A DNA stretch of 47,466 bases from an uncultured Saprospiraceae bacterium (lineage in GTDB: Bacteria; Bacteroidota; Bacteroidia; Chitinophagales; Saprospiraceae), in contig CALIAU010000003.1 of the NCBI GenBank assembly GCA_938045585.1, positions 1 through 47,466 on the forward strand. The letters are read 5' to 3'. The position numbers and the translations under genes were made by a program. Shown piece by piece: positions 26,861 to 33,055 of the stretch. Position 1 is the first letter of the stretch; every line of letters begins with the position of its first letter. The notes under the pieces are model-generated. The model worked only from the letters and a program-made list of their open reading frames with translations. It did not search any database and had not been told where the DNA came from.

Positions 26861-27231
26861 GATGAAGACGAGGACAAAAAGCAATTTTTCGAAACGTCAG
26901 AATCATGGTCAAACAAATTTTAGAAGCAATTCTAAATAATGTAGACAAGTTTAATGAAGCTAGATAGAGCAATCTTGAAAACTAAATTAAGCGAATGCTT
27001 ACAGAAGAATTTATAGGAGCAATCCAGTAAAAGAATGCTGAAAGCATAAGTCCTGAGAATTAATTTGTCAGGCAAGCATTAGCAATAATGTTATGGATAA
27101 GTTGTTACAATCAACGGAAACCAAAAATAAAAGATGTGTGTTAAAATGTGTCAATTATCGAAGTTTCTAGATTGAAACATAAAAACCTATCCCGAGCTTA
27201 TATCTTTCACTAGATATAAGCTCTTTTTTTT
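26861..27231 (+). ncRNA. Candidate structured non-coding RNA with GCAA-loop hairpins
   Basis: The plus-strand interval of about 370 nt is bounded by a promoter-like element and a perfect terminator and has no intact gene. Hairpins seen by eye: GACG/CGTC enclosing AAAAA-GCAA-TTTTT (26867-26898); TTTAGAA-GCAA-TTCTAAA (26919-26936); AGA-GCAA-TCT (26966-26975); AAGC-GAAT-GCTT (26989-27000); GGA-GCAA-TCC (27016-27025); ATGCT-GAA-AGCAT (27035-27047); CCTGA/TCAGG (27052-27072); CATTA-GCAA-TAATG (27077-27090); GTTG/CAAC (27101-27115). Five share a GCAA tetraloop on different stems. A 25-codon basic reading frame (26862-26939) starts at the predicted transcript start and could be a leader peptide. No known family (6S, RNase P, tmRNA, SRP) was recognised. 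Confidence 0.45.
27194..27231 (+). terminator. Perfect intrinsic terminator of the orphan RNA
   Basis: A 12-bp uninterrupted stem (GAGCTTATATCT with AGATATAAGCTC) with a six-base loop is followed by eight T's. On the other strand no T-run follows, so it works for plus-strand transcription only. The nearest complete plus-strand gene upstream is 1.5 kb away with two opposite-strand genes between. Confidence 0.92.
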
Positions 27232-27252
27232 GCCCAATCATAAAAAACAAAA

Positions 27253-27300
27253 GTGGCAAGACATATCTTGCCACTAGTTAATGTAGTTATCTCTAACTAC
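27253..27300. repeat. Two adjacent perfect hairpins
   Basis: GTGGCAAGA-CATA-TCTTGCCAC (27253-27274, 9 bp) and GTAGTTA-TCTC-TAACTAC (27283-27300, 7 bp) lie eight bases apart. On the minus strand the first is followed by TTTTGTTTTTTATG, so it could act as a minus-strand terminator although no minus-strand gene is seen upstream of it. The remaining bases up to 27481 hold no recognised element. Confidence 0.55.
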
Positions 27301-27481
27301 TAGTAAACTGAAAAAATGAGTCCTTTTAGTTCCATTTTTGTCAAAACAAATTTGAAAAGTTAAGAGCTCGTTGGAAATTGTCCAAATTGGAGTCTCTTAA
27401 AATTATTCATAAATCCACGTAAAACCAATATATCCACTGTTTTTGTGAAAATTAATTCTAAAAGAATAGCATTTTTGCAGG

Positions 27482-29869
27482 ATGAGCAGCTTGCATACTG
27501 ATTTTGAAAATAGTCTATTGTACCAAACACCAGACCCCAAATTACTAGAACTCGTAGAAGTACCCTTAGCACCAAATATTCGGATGAACGCTGATGCCAC
27601 CAAGGCCATCCTCCTTTATAGAAATAAATTCAAAACTATAGCGGAACTCTCTGAAAGTGAAATGCGATTAGCAGGACTGCGTATTAATCCAAAGACAAAT
27701 ATCTCAAGTCGAACAAACTATTATTTTAATTTAGAAGTCTTAGACATAGTAACAGGGAAAAAAGAACAAGTAAGTAATCTGCCAGTAAATGCCAGAATTG
27801 CAAACCTTGTTTGGTCTCCTGATCAAACTATAATTGCTTTTACAAATACCATAGCGCAGGGCGTTGAATTATGGTACTTTACCTTAGATGACCTGGAAGC
27901 ATTTAAAATTTTAGGACCAGAAATGAACGTAAATTTGGGCGACCCTATTAATTGGCTAAAAGACAATAATAGCATGCTTGTAACAAAGCTTGTAAAAAAT
28001 CGAGCAGACCTGAAAGATGCCAATAACTCGCTACCAGATGGACCTACTATTTCTACCAACGACGGGGGAGTAAAAGCACAAAATCGCACCTACCAAGATC
28101 TCTTGAAAAACGCCAATGATGAACATAACTTTAAAACCTTAGCCACTTCTGAAATTTGGAAACTACAGCTAGATGGTAATCAGGAATTATGGAAAGAAGC
28201 AGCCATGTATACTAGTATACATCTTTCTCCAGATGGAACCTATCTTTTGCTCAATACAATCCATGAACCCTTTTCATACCTAGTCCCGTTTAACAGATTT
28301 CCTAACAAAACAGAAATATTTACAACTGCAGGAAAACTGGTCCAAGTATTCTCTGAAATCCCTCTCATTGAAGACTTACCAAAAGGTTTTATGGCTGTAA
28401 GAGAAGGAAAAAGAAATGTCAATTGGCGCGCAGACAAACCAGCGACTATATATTGGGCGGAAGCACTTGATAAAGGAGATCCTGAAAATGAAGTTGTATA
28501 TAGGGATGCTATATTCGAACAGAGTGCACCCTTTAAAGATGAAAAGGAACTCATAATCAAAACCAAATTAAGATACAATGGTATCCAATGGTCAACAAAG
28601 AACTTCGCAGTGTGCTATGATTATTGGTGGAATACCAGAACGTTAAGAACTCTTTTTTTTAACCCTTCCCAGCCAGAACAAGAAATACATATTTTTAATG
28701 AAAGGAATTATCAAGATAGATACAGTGATCCAGGTGATTTTGTTACCAAAAGAAATCATCTAGGTAAATCCGTAATAAACCTTGTTGATAACAAATCGTA
28801 CTTACTAGGAGAAGGATACTCTGAGAAAGGAAAGTTTCCTTTTGTCGATGTATTGGATATGCGTGATTACAAAGTTGAAAGGATGTTTCAAGCCTCAGAT
28901 GATACTCAACTAGAAAACTTTATTGCTGGCATTGATATGTCAGACCATAAAATATTAACTAGGATAGAATCAAAAAACAACTATCCAAATTACTATTTCC
29001 GTAATGTAAAAACAGGAGATGCAATACCGATAACAAACTTTGAAAATCCGTTCAAAGTCATTCAAAATGTACACAAAGAAATAATCCATTACAAGAGAGA
29101 AGACGGATTAGAGTTAAGTGCTACTCTATATTTGCCAGTTGGCTATGACACATCATCTAATGAGAAATTGCCATTGATACTCTGGGCATATCCACGAGAG
29201 TTTAAAGACAAGCACAGCGCCGGCCAAGTATTACATTCTAAAAACGAATTTACCTACCCCTGGTATGGTTCCCCCTTGCTTTGGTTAAATAGGGGATATG
29301 CAGTACTAGATGATGCAGCCTTCCCCATAGTAGGAGAAGGAGAAAACGAACCAAACGATACCTTCCTAATACAACTTGTTGATAATGCCAAAGCTGCCAT
29401 AAGAGCTGTAGATGCACTTGGATATATTGACAAAGAAAAAGTGGGAGTAGGTGGACATTCCTATGGCGCATTTATGGTGGCTAACCTCCTAAGCCATTCT
29501 AATCTATTTGCTGCAGGCATAGCTAGAAGTGGGGCCTATAATAGAACACTGACACCCTTTGGCTTTCAGTCTGAAGAAAGAAATTTTTGGGAAGCGACCG
29601 ATGCCTATATGACCATGTCTCCCTTTGCGCACGCAGATAAAATGAAAACACCTCTTTTGCTTATTCATGGCGCTGCAGACAATAATGCAGGTACCTATCC
29701 AATGCAGAGCGAACGCTACTTTAATGCTTTGAAAGGTTTAGGTGCCACAGTACGCTTATGTATGCTCCCTAAGGAAAGCCATGGCTACGTTGCTAAAGAA
29801 TCTATCCTACATATGCTATGGGAACAAGACAATTGGTTAGAAAAATATGTGAAACACAAAAAGAACTAA
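27482..29869 (+). CDS. S9D-type glutamyl endopeptidase-like serine peptidase
   Basis: The 795-residue protein has a beta-propeller-like N-terminal part (about 40-520, repeated strands such as 'IANLVWSPDQTIIAFTN') and a C-terminal alpha/beta-hydrolase domain (about 530-795). The nucleophile is in 'VGGHSYGAFMVANL', the acid in 'IHGAADNNAGTYP' and the histidine in 'KESHGYVAKES'. The extended motif 'GAYNRTLTPFGFQSEERNFW' is typical of the glutamyl endopeptidase (S9D) branch. No signal peptide is visible, so a cytoplasmic role in peptide turnover is likely, although many relatives are exported. It is a single gene after the structured intergenic stretch. Confidence 0.9.
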   Translation: MSSLHTDFENSLLYQTPDPKLLELVEVPLAPNIRMNADATKAILLYRNKFKTIAELSESEMRLAGLRINPKTNISSRTNYYFNLEVLDIVTGKKEQVSNLPVNARIANLVWSPDQTIIAFTNTIAQGVELWYFTLDDLEAFKILGPEMNVNLGDPINWLKDNNSMLVTKLVKNRADLKDANNSLPDGPTISTNDGGVKAQNRTYQDLLKNANDEHNFKTLATSEIWKLQLDGNQELWKEAAMYTSIHLSPDGTYLLLNTIHEPFSYLVPFNRFPNKTEIFTTAGKLVQVFSEIPLIEDLPKGFMAVREGKRNVNWRADKPATIYWAEALDKGDPENEVVYRDAIFEQSAPFKDEKELIIKTKLRYNGIQWSTKNFAVCYDYWWNTRTLRTLFFNPSQPEQEIHIFNERNYQDRYSDPGDFVTKRNHLGKSVINLVDNKSYLLGEGYSEKGKFPFVDVLDMRDYKVERMFQASDDTQLENFIAGIDMSDHKILTRIESKNNYPNYYFRNVKTGDAIPITNFENPFKVIQNVHKEIIHYKREDGLELSATLYLPVGYDTSSNEKLPLILWAYPREFKDKHSAGQVLHSKNEFTYPWYGSPLLWLNRGYAVLDDAAFPIVGEGENEPNDTFLIQLVDNAKAAIRAVDALGYIDKEKVGVGGHSYGAFMVANLLSHSNLFAAGIARSGAYNRTLTPFGFQSEERNFWEATDAYMTMSPFAHADKMKTPLLLIHGAADNNAGTYPMQSERYFNALKGLGATVRLCMLPKESHGYVAKESILHMLWEQDNWLEKYVKHKKN

Positions 29870-29914
29870 GAAGGGTATAAGGCGCTAGACTAGATCTTAT
29901 GGAGTCTATCATTC

Positions 29915-30916
29915 CTATCCCCGCATAGTCGCAACCCGCTTCGCAATCTTATTTTTTAAACTTACTGGTTTTACAACACGTACATCCTCACCATAAGAAA
30001 GAATAATACTCTCTAATTCATAATTCGGAATAAGCGTAAAAGCAAATAAACTTTTCTTCTTTCCCTCTTCAATTAATATCTGAGAATGATGTAACTTCTG
30101 TGTTTTAAAATAATTAACCGTATTCCCATAAATCTCTAATTCTACACGCACAGGTTTTTTCTTCGGATCTAAGGTAACCCCAATGATGTCTTTAAAATAA
30201 GCCTCAGGATTAAAATCTTTTGGCACCCTGTAATTCTGCAAACTAGCTCGCAAACCTTGGATACGCTCCAGACCATACGTCCGCAAGGCAGACTTGTCAT
30301 GATTCTGCGCATACAAAAACCACCTATTTTTATACTCCTTCAATAAATACGGACTTATAACATAACTAACAGCCTCCTTATTAAATGCCTTATACCGCAA
30401 GCTCAGCGCTGTCTCTTCCTGTATGGCCTTATACAAAGTATCCAGCCACTGCTGACCAGGCACATTACTCGCTTGCTCTATTTGTACAATTTGCTTTTCC
30501 TCGCCCCTTGATTCATACACCAGTAGCTCCAACTTATGTATGATATTTTCTATCCCTTCCAAATGCCTAAATCCAGTAAACTGCCGCAACATAGATAGCA
30601 CAGACTTTAATTCATTACTATCAGACTTATTCAAGGGAGCCTCCGTAATAGAATAATTTCTATCCGAATAATAATACGACTTCTCCTTCCTGTCATACTC
30701 TATCGGCGCATAATACCCCAGTGCCTCATCCGTACGCATAGAAGAAATATCGCCCTTGATAGTCCGCTCAGAAAGCGTCACCTTTTCGTTTGTCGTTTTT
30801 TGAATCTCTTCTGCACAAGCAGCCGCTAATGTCGACCAGTTCCACTGTCTATCTATGTTGCGCAAAGACCTGTCAATAACGCGATATCGTATCAATGCAT
30901 GTTTATTCGTAGGCAT
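29915..30916 (-). CDS. WYL-domain transcriptional regulator
   Basis: The 333-residue protein has an N-terminal winged-helix segment (about 5-85, with 'TLSERTIKGDISSMRTDE') and a WYL domain (about 150-240) showing 'ISPYLLKEYKNRWFLYAQN'. A C-terminal WCX-like extension ends the protein. WYL proteins sense ligands such as nucleotides or nucleic acids and regulate diverse genes, including defence systems in some bacteria. No defence genes are adjacent. The gene is divergent from the small hypothetical gene at 31264, whose upstream region holds a perfect inverted repeat, so that site is a possible but untested target. Confidence 0.9.
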   Translation of the reverse strand: MPTNKHALIRYRVIDRSLRNIDRQWNWSTLAAACAEEIQKTTNEKVTLSERTIKGDISSMRTDEALGYYAPIEYDRKEKSYYYSDRNYSITEAPLNKSDSNELKSVLSMLRQFTGFRHLEGIENIIHKLELLVYESRGEEKQIVQIEQASNVPGQQWLDTLYKAIQEETALSLRYKAFNKEAVSYVISPYLLKEYKNRWFLYAQNHDKSALRTYGLERIQGLRASLQNYRVPKDFNPEAYFKDIIGVTLDPKKKPVRVELEIYGNTVNYFKTQKLHHSQILIEEGKKKSLFAFTLIPNYELESIILSYGEDVRVVKPVSLKNKIAKRVATMRG

Positions 30917-30959
30917 AGTAACTCTGTTTCATTATGTTCCGTGTAAAGATAATGCATGA

Positions 30960-31192
30960 TTAGAAAGATTACTACTTATCTCCCTCTTTAGTAGAGTAGG
31001 GCGTGCCCCATATTCCATGCAAGCACAGAATATAGGTCGCTCCCTTCCAGACTCCGCTTGCGCTCGGTACTACGTACGGCGATCTATATCGCCCCATTCC
31101 AGGCAGCTCACGCAGCCCACCCGCTAATACTAGCTCATTTGTCTAACATCGATTTATAAAACGTCTAGCGTCTAATATCTAACGTCTATTCA
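30960..31192. repeat. Non-coding repeat island B
   Basis: This contains the second GGGCGTGC element (30999-31113) and, after it, tandem imperfect units of the type TCTAACGTC / TCTAGCGTC (about 31140-31190), including AACATC and TCTAGCGTC as also seen at the end of island A. No open frame of interest. Composition is more GC- and pyrimidine-rich than neighbouring genes. Confidence 0.65.
30999..31113 (+). repeat. GGGCGTGC-type intergenic element, copy 2
   Basis: It starts GGGCGTGC (30999-31006), carries ACTCCGCTTGCGCTCGGTAC (31051-31070) and ends CTCACGC (31107-31113), the same landmark order as the 7635-7740 copy. Internal short inverted repeats such as GGCGATCTATATCGCC (31078-31093) give it hairpin character. 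Confidence 0.55.
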
Positions 31193-31215
31193 ACCGTGCA
31201 AATACTTTGCACGGT
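31193..31215. promoter_or_regulatory. Perfect inverted repeat upstream of a small gene (possible operator)
   Basis: ACCGTGCAAA-TAC-TTTGCACGGT forms 10-bp arms around three bases. It contains TACTTTGC, close to the Bacteroidota -7 element, and lies 48 bases before the start at 31264 and about 280 bases from the divergent WYL gene. It could be an operator or an RNA hairpin at the transcript start. Confidence 0.45.
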
Positions 31216-31263
31216 CACCCCTATACTTGTGTTATATTATTTATCACAATCAAAAACAGAATT

Positions 31264-31572
31264 ATGAATGCATCATGGAACATTGATTATAGCTTAGATG
31301 GAAACTTAGTTATAGAAGCAAAAGAAGACAGAAAAGTAGTCGACCTCTTTGGTTCTAAAAACTACTCACTCTTTCTAGCTATAGATTCACACTACCTATT
31401 TGAATTAAAGAATAGTCTACAAGAATTGTATCCGCAAGTAAAATTGAGCAATAGACGTGCACTCAAACAATTGCTCAGTGATGAGTTTTTCACTAAACAC
31501 GGTCTGCTAGAATTTAAATCATTTTTGGAAACGGTACAGCTGCCATTCCGATTCTATAACTCAGCTGCTTAA
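31264..31572 (+). CDS. Hypothetical protein
   Basis: The 102-residue product starts at the ATG at 31264; an ATG 19 codons upstream lies within the inverted-repeat/promoter region and is unlikely. Residues 1-30 look beta-rich ('NIDYSLDGNLVIEAKEDRKV'); the remainder is helical, with 'LKNSLQELYPQVKLSNRRAL'. It ends 'FRFYNSAA'. No signal peptide, membrane segment or known domain was recognised. Codon use is similar to the other genes. It sits between two repeat islands and next to a WYL regulator on the other strand. Confidence 0.65.
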   Translation: MNASWNIDYSLDGNLVIEAKEDRKVVDLFGSKNYSLFLAIDSHYLFELKNSLQELYPQVKLSNRRALKQLLSDEFFTKHGLLEFKSFLETVQLPFRFYNSAA

Positions 31573-31608
31573 TAACATCCCTTTTTTATTAACCCAAAAA
31601 CACGAACG

Positions 31609-31692
31609 ATGGATAGTAACCTCTTAATTTTCCTTACCATGATTTTGATCTGCTTACTACAAAAACACTTTGACCCCTGTGTGAAAAATTAG
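31609..31692 (+). CDS. Possible 27-residue membrane peptide
   Basis: An ATG-started frame 36 bases after the 31264 gene encodes a peptide with one hydrophobic stretch ('LLIFLTMILICLL') followed by a short polar tail ('QKHFDPCVKN'). It resembles single-span small membrane proteins. There is no clear ribosome-binding site, and a frame this short can occur by chance. A GC-rich hairpin lies 43 bases downstream. Confidence 0.3.
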   Translation: MDSNLLIFLTMILICLLQKHFDPCVKN

Positions 31693-31735
31693 CCTTAGGT
31701 TTCTTAAAGTCATTTTGTTGTGGTATTCGTTAGAT

Positions 31736-31765
31736 TAAGCTGGGCATCCCGCCCAGCTTATCTTT
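31736..31765 (+). terminator. Hairpin, probable terminator
   Basis: TAAGCTGGGC (31736-31745) and GCCCAGCTTA (31751-31760) form a perfect 10-bp stem over a five-base loop, followed by a short T-rich run (TCTTT). It may end the transcript of the small gene(s) at 31264-31692. Confidence 0.6.
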
Positions 31766-32222
31766 ATTCCTCGCCATGTAGCTTGCAACTACATGCAATA
31801 TGTCATTGTACGTAGTTTGTAGCTTATACTTCGCTGTTTGTAGCTTGTACCTACAAACCCATATCTTTCTCCCTATTTGTAGATTGTACCTCGCTCTTTA
31901 TAGCTTGACTCTTCGCTGTTTGTAGGTTGTACCTACAAACCCCATATCTTTCTCCCTATTTGTAGCTTGTATCTCGCTCTTTATAGCTTGACTCTTCGCT
32001 GTTTGTAGCTTGTACCTACAAACCCATATCCCCCTCACTCTTTGTAGCTTGACCCACAAACCCATATCTTCCCCCTCGCTGTCCGCAGAATACACTACGC
32101 CCTCGCTCTCCGTTCGTCCGTCCGTCCGTCCGTTCGTCCATTCGTACGTTCATCCGTCCGTCTGTTCATCCGTTCATCTGTTCGTCCGTTCGTCCGTTCG
32201 TCCGTTCATCCGTTCATCTCCC
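31766..32222. repeat. Non-coding repeat island C (83-bp tandem units and CCGT/TCGT array)
   Basis: Imperfect tandem units start with ATATCT at 31861, 31944 (83 bases on) and 32026 (82 bases on), the third truncated. Each unit ends in a GTTTGTAG..CTACAAAC inverted repeat. The best copy, GTTTGTAGGT-TGT-ACCTACAAAC (31918-31940), has the same loop and inner arms as the inverted repeat in island A. From about 32109 to 32219 an array of CCGT/TCGT/TCAT tetranucleotides follows. Open frames crossing this stretch on both strands translate to low-complexity sequence. Confidence 0.8.
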
Positions 32223-32223
32223 C

Positions 32224-32910
32224 TTACGACTTCTTACTCCCGTAGTAATCAAAAACCTTCGTAACAACAGAACTTCCTAAACTCTTATAATCTGTTCTGA
32301 TCTTTTTCTCCTCTACACCCATACCCAAAAACGCAGCATCAACAGCACGCTTAGCTAGAAAATCGGATAGAGAACTGTCAACCTTCTTAGATGCAAAAAG
32401 ATTATAAGCCTCAGCAGCCGTGCCCCAGTACTTAAGAGCATCTGTTTTATTGAGCTCCTGGTCTAAACGCGCGCTGTATCTTTTGGTAACACTACCATAC
32501 ATCTTCTCCTTTAGTACAGTCGTTGCAGCATCCCCGCCACTTAGCACAACGGCTGCAGCATCTTGAAATGTTACTTCCGCAATGGCATCCTTCATAATAA
32601 GAGCACTCTCTTTACCTGCTATCCTTGAAGCATTCGCTACATGTTGGTTGATTTTATCAATCTCCCCACCCAAACCTAACGCCTTAAGCGTATTGAGAAC
32701 AGGTTTCAAAGAAGCTGGAAGAGCGGACTCAGCACCTCCGTTCAAAGAATTTATTGTTTGAATTGCCCTAAATGCACTCGAGTTCATCACCTCTTTTAAT
32801 GCGGCGACAGTCTCAAAACTTGTAGGACTAATGAGTGTAGTTAGGGTCTTACAAGACATGGCACTCATACTGATAATGCCTACAAAGAGTATTAGATTCT
32901 TCATTTTCAT
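32224..32910 (-). CDS. DUF4197-family lipoprotein
   Basis: The 228-residue protein has a lipoprotein signal (lipobox 'SAMSC', Cys20) and a helical mature part with 'DAIAEVTFQDAAAVVLSGGD', 'TTVLKEKMYGSVTKRYS' and 'ALKYWGTAAEAYNLF'. These are characteristic of DUF4197, a family of small exported proteins of unknown function in Proteobacteria and Bacteroidota. Length is typical. Its stop codon abuts repeat island C. It is divergent from the patatin gene. Confidence 0.85.
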   Translation of the reverse strand: MKMKNLILFVGIISMSAMSCKTLTTLISPTSFETVAALKEVMNSSAFRAIQTINSLNGGAESALPASLKPVLNTLKALGLGGEIDKINQHVANASRIAGKESALIMKDAIAEVTFQDAAAVVLSGGDAATTVLKEKMYGSVTKRYSARLDQELNKTDALKYWGTAAEAYNLFASKKVDSSLSDFLAKRAVDAAFLGMGVEEKKIRTDYKSLGSSVVTKVFDYYGSKKS

Positions 32911-33055
32911 TCTAATTTTTAATTAAAGAAAAGGCATAATTGGCTAGATACTATTGAATACATCTATATTCTGGAATAAATTCCTAAAACTCAAGTTTAT
33001 TGGATTTGAAAAGGGATTAATTTTTATTTTTACCCTATAACCCATAAATGCACAT

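Noticed and set aside
26905-27144. Pseudogene reading of the orphan RNA stretch (one frame with four internal stops at 26965, 26983, 27028 and 27061)
   Set aside because: The number of stops is about what chance gives in such AT-rich sequence, the peptide matches no family I know, and the hairpins with promoter and terminator explain the stretch better. A decayed gene cannot be fully excluded.
27360-27609. Two minus-strand frames over the start of the S9 peptidase gene
   Set aside because: They overlap the conserved 5' end of the peptidase gene, with no signal or domain; shadows of the coding strand.
31766-32100. CRISPR array
   Set aside because: Units of 82-83 bp are repeated over their full length with no unique spacers, and no cas genes are present.
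31898-32264. Open frames on both strands across repeat island C
   Set aside because: They are readings of tandem units and tetranucleotide arrays, with repetitive Val-Arg-Pro-Ser/Phe-Val-His type translation.
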